The notes under the pieces were generated by a model. That model saw only the letters and a list, made by a program, of their open reading frames with translations, ran no database searches and had not been told where the DNA came from. The position numbers and the translations under genes were made by a program. This document shows, in pieces, positions 16,462 to 25,567 of a DNA stretch of 64,000 bases. Within the stretch, counting starts at the first letter, position 1. Each line of letters starts with the position of its first letter. The stretch is from Carbonatibacter sp965199245 (GTDB taxonomy: Bacteria; Pseudomonadota; Alphaproteobacteria; Kiloniellales; Kiloniellaceae), in the NCBI GenBank assembly GCA_965199245.1, contig CBDAQP010000003.1, positions 496,001-560,000 of the forward strand, read 5' to 3'.

Positions 16462-16791
16462 AGACTTTTGAAAAAACTTGTAACATTTTTCAGCATTAAG
16501 TAAAAGGATTACACATTGTGATGGATAGAGAAAACGTGGAAAAATCGCTCTGTGAAACTTTGGTTCGGGTCAGGGATATGTCCCTACTTCACGCGTGAGG
16601 TGACTCAAATCTTTCATGCGAAAATAAAATGCGACACCCAAGATAAAAAGGGTTCATACTTGGATAATTCTGTGACAATCATGTGAAAAACTATGGAACA
16701 AACCCCGGAGCGTCTGTAACACAAAATGATAATATCATTTTTTTGAAGGGAAATGAAACTGTGTCTAAAACTTTGACAAAAATCCGAAAAC
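16462..16791. promoter_or_regulatory. speA leader region with a 15-nt palindrome
   Basis: This 330-base spacer has no supportable gene. It contains the perfect palindrome AATGATAATATCATT at 16725-16739, followed by a T-run. A small hairpin AGGGA-TATG-TCCCT lies near 16573, and the palindrome TCACGCGTGA just after it. The 16725 element resembles the 7-1-7 layout of Fur-family operators but could also be a weak terminator for kefC. GAAGGGA at 16745-16751 looks like a ribosome site for ATG 16752 or GTG 16761, neither of which is in frame with speA as sequenced. Confidence 0.4.
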
Positions 16792-18687
16792 TTGCCTGAT
16801 AAAAACCCAGACGATTCCCCCCATAATATCTATGGCTTCGAGCGTTGGAGCAAGGGTCTTGTGAGCGTTCTGCCCAACGGGGATGTTGCCCTTTGCAATC
16901 CGCTGGCCCCTACAGCACCCAGCGTCAATCTGCCCGATATTATCCGGGATTTGCACCAGCGCGGAATTCACTGTCCTCTGCTGTTGCGCGTGGGCTGTTT
17001 CCTCAAACACGAAATTATCCGACTGAATGAAAGTTTTCGCACCGCCATCACATCCACAGGCTATAAAGGATCATATCGCGGTGTTTTTCCGATCAAAGTC
17101 AATCAACAGGCGCAGGTCATCGACCGCATTGTTGACTATGGGCGTTCCTTTGCCTTTGGCCTGGAGGCCGGATCAAAACCCGAACTTGTGATTGCGTTGG
17201 CCCATCGGCTCGAGTCAGAGGCCCTGATTATCTGTAACGGTGTCAAGGATAGGGAATTTATCCGCCTCGCCATCCTGTCGCGCAAGCTGGGCTTTAATAC
17301 GATCCTTGTTCTGGAAAGCCCGCGCGAACTCGATACTGTGCTTGATGTTGTTGCCGAATTGGGGCAGGAACCCTTGCTGGGTGTCCGCGTCAAACTCAAC
17401 AACGAAATTGCGGGTAACTGGTCGAAAAGCTCCGGCGACCGGTCGAGCTTTGGCATGAATACGGATCAGCTGGTCACGGTCATTGACCGCCTGCGGACGG
17501 CAGGTCTTCTCCATTGTCTGACGTTGCAACATTCACACCTTGGTTCGCAAGTTCCCGATGTCAATGATGTCCGCCGCTCTGTCGCCGAAGCCTGTCGCTA
17601 TTTCGCGGAACTGCGCCGCGAAGGCGCACCCCTTGATACCCTTGATCTGGGGGGGGGGTTAGGCATCGATTATACGGGGGAAAAGAAAGCGTCTGAAAAT
17701 TCGGTCAACTATGCAGTCGAGGAATACTGCACAAATGTTGTTGAAACCGTCGCCTACGCCATGGACGACGCGGGCCTTGACCACCCCACACTGGTCACAG
17801 AATCAGGGCGCGCGGTGTCTGCGACCTCTTCGCTTTTGATTTTTGACGTTTTGGATACCACCCTATTTGATGCTGAAACAGCCCCGACCCTGGCAGAGGA
17901 CGATCACCATTTTCTCTCTGATCTCGCCGCCGTCGGTGACTACCTTGACCACCGGCGCTTGCAGGAATGTATCAACGATTCGACCTATTACCGCAACGAA
18001 CTGCGCGCCCTATTCCGGCGGGGGGCGATCGACCTGCGCCAGATGGCCCGCGCAGAGCGCCTTTACCTGCACCTGACCGCTCGTTTTAGAACAACGGCAT
18101 CCCAGGGTGAAAATCCTTCAGAGGTCGAGACCCACCTTGAACGGCTTGCAGATATTTATCACGGCAATTTTTCGCTTTTTCAATCCCTGCCCGATGTCTG
18201 GGCCATCGACCAACTGCACCCGGTCGTTCCCCTGCAACGATTGAATGAACCAACAGACCGTCGGGCGATCCTGTCGGATATTACCTGTGATTCAGACGGG
18301 CGTATTGACCGCTTTATCCTCGCAGACGGGGTTCATCCCTCGCTTCCGGTTCACAGTCTCAAAGAAAACGAACCTTATTACATGGGGGTTTTTTTCGTCG
18401 GAGCCTATCAGGAAACGCTGGGTGATCTTCATAATTTGTTCGGCGATACGAATGTCGCCACCATTGACCTGCTCCCCGATGGGGGGTTTGACCTGCTCCA
18501 GGAAGTCGAAGGCGACAGCATTGCAGAGGTCATGAGCTACGTCGAATTTGACCCTCGCGACTGCGTCGATGCCTTTCGCAAGATTGTCGATGGAGCCATT
18601 TCAACCGGACAGATCAAACCCACAGATCGCCGTGAATTGATGTCTGCCTACCGCGACAGCATCAATGGCTATACCTATTACGAATAG
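16792..18687 (+). CDS. speA: Biosynthetic arginine decarboxylase
   Basis: The 631-residue length fits the SpeA family, which converts arginine to agmatine for putrescine and polyamine synthesis using pyridoxal phosphate. The N-terminus has NIYGFERWSKG. GSYRGVFPIKVNQQ carries the PLP lysine, followed by FGLEAGSKPEL and the glycine-rich LDLGGGLGIDYTG. The C-terminal half holds VTESGRAV and DSIAEVMSYVEF. The only in-frame start after the stop at 16774 is TTG 16792, without a good ribosome site. GTG 16761 has one (GAAGGGA) but is out of frame, so the true start may be upstream with an indel. Both RGCGCY sites I found in the window lie here (17954, 18056). Confidence 0.9.
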   Translation: MPDKNPDDSPHNIYGFERWSKGLVSVLPNGDVALCNPLAPTAPSVNLPDIIRDLHQRGIHCPLLLRVGCFLKHEIIRLNESFRTAITSTGYKGSYRGVFPIKVNQQAQVIDRIVDYGRSFAFGLEAGSKPELVIALAHRLESEALIICNGVKDREFIRLAILSRKLGFNTILVLESPRELDTVLDVVAELGQEPLLGVRVKLNNEIAGNWSKSSGDRSSFGMNTDQLVTVIDRLRTAGLLHCLTLQHSHLGSQVPDVNDVRRSVAEACRYFAELRREGAPLDTLDLGGGLGIDYTGEKKASENSVNYAVEEYCTNVVETVAYAMDDAGLDHPTLVTESGRAVSATSSLLIFDVLDTTLFDAETAPTLAEDDHHFLSDLAAVGDYLDHRRLQECINDSTYYRNELRALFRRGAIDLRQMARAERLYLHLTARFRTTASQGENPSEVETHLERLADIYHGNFSLFQSLPDVWAIDQLHPVVPLQRLNEPTDRRAILSDITCDSDGRIDRFILADGVHPSLPVHSLKENEPYYMGVFFVGAYQETLGDLHNLFGDTNVATIDLLPDGGFDLLQEVEGDSIAEVMSYVEFDPRDCVDAFRKIVDGAISTGQIKPTDRRELMSAYRDSINGYTYYE

Positions 18688-18713
18688 AATAAAAACCCAC
18701 GAGCAATAACGAC

Positions 18714-20552
18714 ATGAACACAGAGAACAAAACAACAGAGAACAAAACATCTGAAAGCTTCCCCCGGATGATCGCAAAGATCTGGACAAACCACCTACCC
18801 CACAGGCGAAAGGTTCAGTTTTTTTTGCTCCTCGCTTTGGCGAATATTGCTGCTCTGTCAGAAGTTTTGAGTCTCGGCTCCCTTATTCCTTTCATCGCGC
18901 TGGCCTCTGATCCCGCAAGCATTGAAAACTATGACATCACTGCGTACATCGCCACTTTTTACTACTGGGACGACCCCGCAGAACTGCTCTTGCCCGCAAC
19001 AATTTTTTTCGTTCTGTCTGTCCTCACCGCCGGAGCCATTCGGATTGCCATGGCGTGGGCCACACAAAAATACGTCCTGCGGGTGAGTCACGACTTGAGC
19101 TGCGATGCATTCCGGTTGACACTTGCCCAGCCCTATCTCTATCACACGCGCAAAAATTCAAGCGAATTTCTGGCGATCAACAATAAAATGAGCATGGTAT
19201 CCTCTCATTTATTACGACCAATAATTGGAATTTTTTCAAATTTTCTTATTTCAATTTTTATAATTTCATTTATTTTATCAATATCAATTGATTTATCTTT
19301 TTATTTAATTTTTTGTTTTTCATTATTTTATTTAATAATTTCAAAAAAAACAAATAAAAAAATAGAAGAAATTTCACTCACACTCTCAATAGAACAAAAC
19401 AAAAGAATAAAATCCCTACAAGAAGGGTATGGTGCTATCAAAGACGTGATCCTCAAAAATACACATGCTCTTTATCAAAGAGATTATGCACGTGCTGATC
19501 TCGCACTCAAAGACGCGGAAGCAAGTTATTTTTTTATCGCAACATCACCCGGTTTTGCCCTTCAAACCCTCGCCCTTGTGCTGGCGGCCTCTTTGGTTTT
19601 TGCCCTCGCACAGGGGTCAGGGGGATTGGTCGCCTCCCTGCCCCTGCTCGGGACTCTCGCCCTCGGGGGGCAACGTCTCCTCCCGATATTTCAATCCACC
19701 TATAGCGATTTAACCACTCTTCGCTCTGCCCGACACATAACCGCTGATGTTCTTGATACGCTCGCTCTTGAGTTGCCACCCGACCATCATCTGCCCAACA
19801 CCACGATGATTTTTGAACGTGATCTGGTTCTCTCCTCCGTGTGCTTTGACTACGACGAAGGAAACGCACCCATTCTAAAAAATATTGATCTCACAATCCG
19901 CAAGGGAAGTTCTGTCGGATTAGTTGGAAAAACAGGAAGCGGGAAAAGCACACTTTTGGATAGTTTCATGGGACTCCTGGAACCAAAAACCGGAGACATC
20001 CGCGTTGACGGTATCAAGCTGACGGCGGTCAACCGTCGCGGCTGGCAAAAACGCATTGCCCATGTGCCCCAGTCTATTTACTTGTCAGACACCACGATTG
20101 CGGAAAATATCGCTTTTGGGCTTGACCTCGATGACATTGATCTGGGCCGCGTCCGTCAGGCGGCAAAAGATGCCTTGATTGCCGATTATATCGAACGCCT
20201 GCCCGATGGCTATCACACCTTTGTCGGAGAACGCGGCATCCGATTATCCGGTGGACAAAAACAGCGCATTGGTCTTGCCCGCGCCTTTTATAGTCGCGCG
20301 GATATCCTCATGTTGGACGAAGCGACCTCTGCACTTGACAACGCGACGGAAAAACGCGTGATGGACAGGCTCCGCACCCTCGAAAAAGACATCACCGTCA
20401 TCATGATCGCCCATCGGCTCTCGACAATCGAACACTGTGACCATATCATACGCCTTGAGGCGGGTGAGATTGTGGCAGAAGGCACGTTTGATGAGGTCTT
20501 TCATTCAGAAACTGTTACAACTGCGAATACCCTGCAAGAATTAGGATCCTGA
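18714..20552 (+). CDS. ABC transporter, fused permease and ATPase (flippase-like)
   Basis: This is a 612-residue half-transporter of the MsbA/PglK type. Residues about 30-340 are six membrane segments. The nucleotide-binding domain has Walker A GLVGKTGSGKST at about residue 402, signature LSGGQKQRIGLARA at about 511, Walker B ILMLDEATSALD at about 531 and H-loop IAHRLSTIE. It opens the glycan locus, 4 bases before galE, so it most likely flips a lipid-linked oligosaccharide across the inner membrane; that substrate is inferred. Bases 19200-19440, encoding membrane segments from about residue 163, are strikingly AT-rich and full of I, S, F and K, unlike the flanks. This suggests a segment of different origin. 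Confidence 0.85.
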   Translation: MNTENKTTENKTSESFPRMIAKIWTNHLPHRRKVQFFLLLALANIAALSEVLSLGSLIPFIALASDPASIENYDITAYIATFYYWDDPAELLLPATIFFVLSVLTAGAIRIAMAWATQKYVLRVSHDLSCDAFRLTLAQPYLYHTRKNSSEFLAINNKMSMVSSHLLRPIIGIFSNFLISIFIISFILSISIDLSFYLIFCFSLFYLIISKKTNKKIEEISLTLSIEQNKRIKSLQEGYGAIKDVILKNTHALYQRDYARADLALKDAEASYFFIATSPGFALQTLALVLAASLVFALAQGSGGLVASLPLLGTLALGGQRLLPIFQSTYSDLTTLRSARHITADVLDTLALELPPDHHLPNTTMIFERDLVLSSVCFDYDEGNAPILKNIDLTIRKGSSVGLVGKTGSGKSTLLDSFMGLLEPKTGDIRVDGIKLTAVNRRGWQKRIAHVPQSIYLSDTTIAENIAFGLDLDDIDLGRVRQAAKDALIADYIERLPDGYHTFVGERGIRLSGGQKQRIGLARAFYSRADILMLDEATSALDNATEKRVMDRLRTLEKDITVIMIAHRLSTIEHCDHIIRLEAGEIVAEGTFDEVFHSETVTTANTLQELGS

Positions 20553-20556
20553 ACGC

Positions 20557-21720
20557 ATGACAATTCTTCTCAGCGGTGGCACGGGTTACGTGGGAAGCCA
20601 TACTGCCGTGACCCTGTTGCAATCGGGTTACGAGGTGGTCTTGTATGATAACCTGTCCAACAGCTGTAACAGCGTGATCGAACAAATCACCCAAATCGCG
20701 GGAACGCGCCCTGCCTTCGTGCATGGCGATGTGCGTGATCGGGCTGTACTGGACAAGGTTCTGTCTTCTTATGGGGTTGAGGCCGTCATTCATTTCGCTG
20801 GCCTCAAGGCCGTTGGCGAGTCTGTTGACAAACCCGTTTCCTATTACGCCAATAATGTTCAAGGGACGATTAGCCTGCTTGAGTCCATGCAGTCACAGCA
20901 GATCAAAAAACTGGTCTTCAGCAGTAGTGCGACTGTTTACGGCCACCCGCAAGTCTTGCCCCTTGATGAAGATCACCCCTTAGCAGCCCTGACTCCCTAT
21001 GGCCGCAGTAAGCTTTATGTTGAACAGATCCTCACAGACCTTGCCACCGCAGACCCCGAATGGCGGATTGCGTGCCTACGCTATTTCAACCCGGTCGGGG
21101 CGCATAACAGTGGCCTGATTGGCGAAAATCCCAACGGTGTTCCCAATAATCTCATGCCCTATATTGCCCAGGTTGCCACCGGACAACGCGCAGAACTGAG
21201 GGTTTTTGGCGATGACTACCCCACCGCCGACGGTACGGGCATCAGAGACTATATTCATGTCATGGATCTCGCCGAAGGGCACGAGGCGGCCCTGCGTTTG
21301 ATCGCAACGCAAAGCAGACAACACACCCTCCACCCGGATCCCTCTCAAAATGCCAAGCCCGAGTTGACCGGCGACAAAACTGCTTTCGAGAACCACAGAA
21401 TACCAGAGGTATTTGAAGATCACAGAAAACAGTTTGACGCACCAGACGACAGGGGGTTTTTAGAGATACTCAATCTCGGAACCGGACGGGGGTACTCTGT
21501 GCTTGAGGTCGTGACAGCCTTTGAAAAGGCAGCGGGACGCACAATCCCCTATCGCATCACCCCCCGCCGTCCCGGTGATGTTGCAGTCTGTTATGCCTGC
21601 GCTCAAAAAGCCCGGTCCGTGCTGGGTTTCACAGCGCGGCGCACACTGGATGAGATTTGTACGGATGCGTGGCGGTTTCAGAACAAAAATCATGCCCAGA
21701 CGAAACCGGAGACCGGATGA
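20557..21720 (+). CDS. galE: UDP-glucose 4-epimerase with a repeat-encoded insertion
   Basis: This is a short-chain dehydrogenase-type epimerase interconverting UDP-glucose and UDP-galactose. GGTGYVGSHTA near residue 7 binds NAD, and SSSATVYG and TPYGRSK give the catalytic Ser/Thr and YxxxK. NLGTGRGYSVLEVV follows near residue 310. The protein is 387 residues against the usual 335-340. The excess of about 48 residues lies between HEAALRLIATQ and FLEILNLGTG. Most of it (NAKPELTGDKTAFENHRIPE and FEDHRKQFDAPDDRG) is encoded by a dispersed palindromic repeat (21352-21471). Despite the insertion the frame is open and key residues are present. The gene overlaps manC by 4 bases. Confidence 0.9.
   Translation: MTILLSGGTGYVGSHTAVTLLQSGYEVVLYDNLSNSCNSVIEQITQIAGTRPAFVHGDVRDRAVLDKVLSSYGVEAVIHFAGLKAVGESVDKPVSYYANNVQGTISLLESMQSQQIKKLVFSSSATVYGHPQVLPLDEDHPLAALTPYGRSKLYVEQILTDLATADPEWRIACLRYFNPVGAHNSGLIGENPNGVPNNLMPYIAQVATGQRAELRVFGDDYPTADGTGIRDYIHVMDLAEGHEAALRLIATQSRQHTLHPDPSQNAKPELTGDKTAFENHRIPEVFEDHRKQFDAPDDRGFLEILNLGTGRGYSVLEVVTAFEKAAGRTIPYRITPRRPGDVAVCYACAQKARSVLGFTARRTLDEICTDAWRFQNKNHAQTKPETG
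21352..21471 (+). repeat. Dispersed palindromic repeat, copy A, in frame inside galE
   Basis: This copy runs from GCCAAGCCCGAGTTG to TTTTTAGAGATACTCA and shares block order with copies at 13696-13898 and 32427-32574 (reverse). It contains a 6-bp stem, AATACC-AGA-GGTATT, at 21399-21413. In copy C the stem is AATACG with CGTATT, a paired change that keeps the hairpin. It lacks the GTTGCAC centre of the other copies, so it is shorter (about 120 bp) and leaves the galE frame open. Confidence 0.8.
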
Positions 21721-23180
21721 TGACAATACAAACAGAAATTCAACCTGTAATCCTCTGCGGTGGATCCGGGACACGCCTCTGGCCGCTCTCACGCACAGGC
21801 TTTCCCAAACAGTTCCTCTGCCTCACGGGTCAAGAGAGCCTCTACCAACAGGCCGTTCGGCGATTGATTGCCCTCGAAACGGACTCTCTAGACCCGGCGC
21901 AACCCCTTGTCGTCACGGGCGAAGAGCATCGCTTTCTGGCTCTTGAACAGCTGCGCGAAATCGATATCAATCCCGGAACACTTTTACTTGAGCCAGAGGG
22001 CCGCAACACTGCTCCGGCCTTGACCCTCGCCGCACTGGCGGCCTGCACGGATGGCGATGATCCCGTTTTGGTCGTGACACCTGCTGATCAATCGGTGACA
22101 GACCCTGCGGCGTTCACGTCATCTGTTCACACCGCAATACGCCACGCACAAGAGGATGGGATTGTGATGCTTGGCGTTGTGCCTGACCGCCCTGAAACGG
22201 GCTATGGCTACATCCAAACGCAGGCCCCTCGCTCTGCGCACAGCACTCAAACAGTGGTATCTTTTGTCGAAAAACCGGATGTGGCAACCGCACAGCACTA
22301 TCTGGATGCAGGGACTTATTACTGGAATGCAGGTCTCTTCGTGCTCAAGGCATCGGTCTGGTTGCGCGCGATTGAAGCCTTCCGGCCCGATATTTTCCAA
22401 CCCTTAAAAAAATCCTGGGACGCACGCGCAGGCGACCACAGCGCACCTTTTGTCCGCCCTGAACGGGATAGTTTTACGACGGCTCCGGCTGACTCCATCG
22501 ATTATGCCGTCATGGAACACTGTCCGGGGGGGGGCTTCCCCGTTCATATGACACCCCTTGATGCGGGTTGGGACGACCTTGGCGCGTGGGATGCCGTTTG
22601 GACTGCCCTGCCCAAAGACAGCAATGGAAACGCACATTCCGGCGATGTTCTCATCACCGATAGCCAGAATAGCCTGGTTCACGCCACACATCGGCTGGTG
22701 AGTCTGGTGGGGGTGAAAGACCTCGTCGTCATCGAAACCGCCGATGCCGTCCTGGTCACCGACAAGGCACAGGCCCAGAATGTCAAAGAAATTGTCAGTC
22801 GCCTCCAACAACGAAACCGCGACGAACAAACCCTACACCGCAAGGTTTATCGTCCCTGGGGCTGGTATGATACCATCGACAGCGGTGACCGATTCAAGGT
22901 CAAACGCATTCATGTTAAACCCGGGGCAAGTCTCAGCCTGCAACGCCATCACCACCGTGCAGAACACTGGGTTGTGGTCAAAGGCACGGCAGAAGTCACG
23001 ACAGGGGACAGCGTGGCTCTCTTGACCGAAAACCAGTCAACCTATATTCCCTTAGGCACGGTTCACCGCCTGAAAAATCCCGGCGTGGTGTCGTTGGAAA
23101 TTATCGAAATCCAATCCGGACACTACCTGCGCGAAGACGATATTGTCCGCCTTGACGACGATTATGAGAGACACAAATGA
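21717..23180 (+). CDS. manC: Mannose-1-phosphate guanylyltransferase / mannose-6-phosphate isomerase
   Basis: The 487-residue bifunctional type II enzyme makes GDP-mannose, the precursor for Gmd. The N-terminus has the nucleotidyltransferase signature CGGSGTRLWPLSRTGFPKQF. TPADQSV and the FVEKPD lysine region follow, and the C-terminal cupin domain has GASLSLQRHHHRAEHWVVV. ATG 21717 overlaps the galE stop as ATGA, favouring it over an upstream extension. The stop overlaps gmd by ATGA, so galE-manC-gmd is a tightly coupled unit. Confidence 0.92.
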   Translation: MMTIQTEIQPVILCGGSGTRLWPLSRTGFPKQFLCLTGQESLYQQAVRRLIALETDSLDPAQPLVVTGEEHRFLALEQLREIDINPGTLLLEPEGRNTAPALTLAALAACTDGDDPVLVVTPADQSVTDPAAFTSSVHTAIRHAQEDGIVMLGVVPDRPETGYGYIQTQAPRSAHSTQTVVSFVEKPDVATAQHYLDAGTYYWNAGLFVLKASVWLRAIEAFRPDIFQPLKKSWDARAGDHSAPFVRPERDSFTTAPADSIDYAVMEHCPGGGFPVHMTPLDAGWDDLGAWDAVWTALPKDSNGNAHSGDVLITDSQNSLVHATHRLVSLVGVKDLVVIETADAVLVTDKAQAQNVKEIVSRLQQRNRDEQTLHRKVYRPWGWYDTIDSGDRFKVKRIHVKPGASLSLQRHHHRAEHWVVVKGTAEVTTGDSVALLTENQSTYIPLGTVHRLKNPGVVSLEIIEIQSGHYLREDDIVRLDDDYERHK

Positions 23181-24241
23181 CAAAGACAGCATTGATCACT
23201 GGCATTACAGGCCAGGACGGGGCCTACCTTGCGGAATTTTTACTTGAAAAGGGTTACTGTGTTCACGGGATGAAACGGCGCACATCGTTGTTTAATACCG
23301 ACCGCATTGACCACCTGATTCGCGATCAAAAGCTATCCGATGGACGGTTTGTCCTCCACCACGGCGATATGACCGATTCATCCAGCCTCATCCATATTAT
23401 TGCACAGGTCAAACCCGATGAAATCTATAACCTTGCGGCCCAAAGCCATGTTGCAGTGAGCTTTGAAGAACCGGAATACACCGCCAATTCCGATGCGATC
23501 GGCCCCTTGCGCATTCTCGAAGCCATCCGCATTCTCGGGCTTGAAAACACAACCCGTTTTTATCAGGCCAGCACCAGCGAGCTTTACGGACTGGTCCAGG
23601 AAACACCGCAGAAAGAAACAACACCCTTCTATCCCCGTAGCCCCTACGCCGTTGCAAAACTCTACGCCTATTGGATTACTGTCAACTATCGCGAAGCCTA
23701 TGGCCTCTATGCCTGTAACGGGATCCTGTTCAATCATGAAAGCCCCCGGCGCGGTGAGACATTCGTTACCCGCAAAATCACCCGCGCTTTGGCACGGATC
23801 AGCCTCGGATTTGAGGACAGGCTTGATTTGGGTAACCTCGATGCCCGGCGCGACTGGGGCCATGCACGCGACTATGTTGAAATGCAGTGGTTAATGCTCC
23901 AGCAAGATCAGCCGGAAGACTTTGTCATTGCCACAGGACAGCAGTACAGCGTGCGCGATTTTGTCAATGCGGTGGCCAGTGAACTCGGCATGAAAATTCG
24001 CTGGGACGGTCACGGCGTTGATGAAAAAGGATACTGGGTCAACCGACCGACAGGAAGCTCAGATCAGCCGATTATTGCCATTTCTCCGCGCTATTTCCGC
24101 CCGACAGAGGTCGAAACCCTGTTGGGCGATGCATCGAAAGCCCGCGACAAACTCGGCTGGGCTCCGCGCACAACCTTTGGTGAACTGGTGGTCGAAATGG
24201 CCCGCCAGGATCTAAAGGTCGCACAGCAACAAAGAGCATGA
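23177..24241 (+). CDS. gmd: GDP-mannose 4,6-dehydratase
   Basis: The 354-residue enzyme converts GDP-mannose to GDP-4-keto-6-deoxymannose. It has the N-terminal NADP motif GITGQDGAYLAEFL, NLAAQSHVAVSFEEPEYTA, the YAVAKLYAYW catalytic Tyr-Lys pair and FNHESPRRGETFVTRKI, all family hallmarks. It follows manC directly. The product normally goes to GDP-fucose synthase (Fcl), or to other reductases or an aminotransferase. No fcl lies in the window although two fucosyltransferase families do, so that step must be encoded elsewhere. Confidence 0.94.
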   Translation: MTKTALITGITGQDGAYLAEFLLEKGYCVHGMKRRTSLFNTDRIDHLIRDQKLSDGRFVLHHGDMTDSSSLIHIIAQVKPDEIYNLAAQSHVAVSFEEPEYTANSDAIGPLRILEAIRILGLENTTRFYQASTSELYGLVQETPQKETTPFYPRSPYAVAKLYAYWITVNYREAYGLYACNGILFNHESPRRGETFVTRKITRALARISLGFEDRLDLGNLDARRDWGHARDYVEMQWLMLQQDQPEDFVIATGQQYSVRDFVNAVASELGMKIRWDGHGVDEKGYWVNRPTGSSDQPIIAISPRYFRPTEVETLLGDASKARDKLGWAPRTTFGELVVEMARQDLKVAQQQRA

Positions 24242-24258
24242 AGCCTCTATTTCGGAAG

Positions 24259-24291
24259 GTATAAGCACAATGATGAAGGGCCGCTTTTGTG
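24259..24291 (+). other. Remnant of a GT10 gene start
   Basis: TATAAGCACAATGATGAAGG followed by GCCGCTTTTGTGA resembles the leader and first codons of the GT10 genes at 27349 and 40176 (TATAAACACCATGATCAAAG, then CCGCTTTTGTGA), with small changes. The resemblance stops after this, so it looks like a recombination scar between gmd and the next glycosyltransferase. Confidence 0.5.
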
Positions 24292-24328
24292 ACAACATAC
24301 GACCCCCCCCCATGACGGAGTAGGGCCA

Positions 24329-25315
24329 TTGGGAAAAATCATAAACCCTTATGAAATTGATGTCATTATCCCGGTGTTTAACAGCGAAAAATACCTTGCC
24401 GAAACACTCACATCTGTTCAAAAACAAACTCTTCTCCCGGCACGCATTATCGTTGTCAATGATGGCTCAACCGACAAGACAGCAGAGATCATCGCATCAT
24501 TCAGCCAGTCCGACGGCCGGATTATCCCCCTCGACTTGCCGCAGAACAGAGGGGAATCAGCTGCCCGAAATGCTGGCATAGAAACATCATCCGCCCCCTT
24601 TGTCGCGTTTTTGGATGCAGACGATATCTGGCTGCCGGAAAAACTTGAAACCCAGGTCGAGGTCTTTCAACAAGGCGGGCCTGAGACAGGCTTTGTCCAT
24701 TCTTCCTATTTTTCCATCAATGCGGTCGGGGACATCATCACAGATGCCAACGTGGTGCCACCAACACGGCGTGGTGATATCTTTCGCCCCTTGTTGCTCA
24801 GGGGCAATTTTGTGTCAGGCTCTGCATCCAGCGTTCTTGTCCGCCGCACTGTCCTGGATCAGGCTGGCTCTTTTGACGAAGGGTTACTCTATGGCGCAGA
24901 CTGGGATATGTGGATCAGGCTCGCACGCATCAGCCACGTCGATTTCACCCCCAAAGCCGTCGTGGGCATCAGAGCACACGATCAAAGCGGATCACGTCGT
25001 GCATGGCGCGAGCGGTCGATTGAATTCTTTCAACAACAACATCTGCTCATCTATTCGAAGTGGGAAAAAGAAATCATAGACGACCGACAGATCAAACATT
25101 CCATCCGTCAGAGGATCGCCTGCGATGCCCTCAAGGTCATATTATATCGCCGTTCCCCTGCGGAGGCCCTGGCTTTCTATCACAGTCTGGCTACGCACGA
25201 GAGTCCGCTTATGCACAAGCTCTTTCACAATGTCGTACATTTCTGGCTTGAAATTTTTTTCTACATTTTCCGCACTTTGTGGCGGAATATAACACGTACA
25301 AGAGGGATCGAATGA
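24329..25315 (+). CDS. GT2 glycosyltransferase, type A, copy 1
   Basis: This 328-residue family 2 (GT-A fold) transferase has IDVIIPVFNSEKYLAETL, VVNDGSTDKT and the metal-binding FLDADDIWLPEKLE near residue 90, then WDMWIRLARI. It uses a nucleotide sugar to extend the surface glycan at the cytoplasmic face; the sugar is unknown. It is nearly identical over most of its length to 29755-30732, differing mainly in a central segment (SINAVGDIITDAN here) and at the C-terminus. The start is TTG 24329. The position equivalent to the sister gene's ATG-AAC is ATA-AAC here, so the original start codon may be lost. Confidence 0.8.
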   Translation: MGKIINPYEIDVIIPVFNSEKYLAETLTSVQKQTLLPARIIVVNDGSTDKTAEIIASFSQSDGRIIPLDLPQNRGESAARNAGIETSSAPFVAFLDADDIWLPEKLETQVEVFQQGGPETGFVHSSYFSINAVGDIITDANVVPPTRRGDIFRPLLLRGNFVSGSASSVLVRRTVLDQAGSFDEGLLYGADWDMWIRLARISHVDFTPKAVVGIRAHDQSGSRRAWRERSIEFFQQQHLLIYSKWEKEIIDDRQIKHSIRQRIACDALKVILYRRSPAEALAFYHSLATHESPLMHKLFHNVVHFWLEIFFYIFRTLWRNITRTRGIE

Positions 25316-25567
25316 TGACGATTTTGATAGAGAAATGACACCCCAAACTCCACAAGGAACTGCGCGTCAATCTCTGAAAAAATCCAGGTGAAAAACTCAT
25401 GAAAGTTTTTGCCCCTGCGACCTGCACAGACTTACACCTTTGCGTATGGTGCCCTAAACATACAGAAATATATTGAACGCCTAAACTTCGGGCTTTTCAA
25501 GGTAGAGAGTTACGAAAAACAAGCCAACATTGCACAGTATCCCAGAATAAAAAAGGTGTTCAAAACC

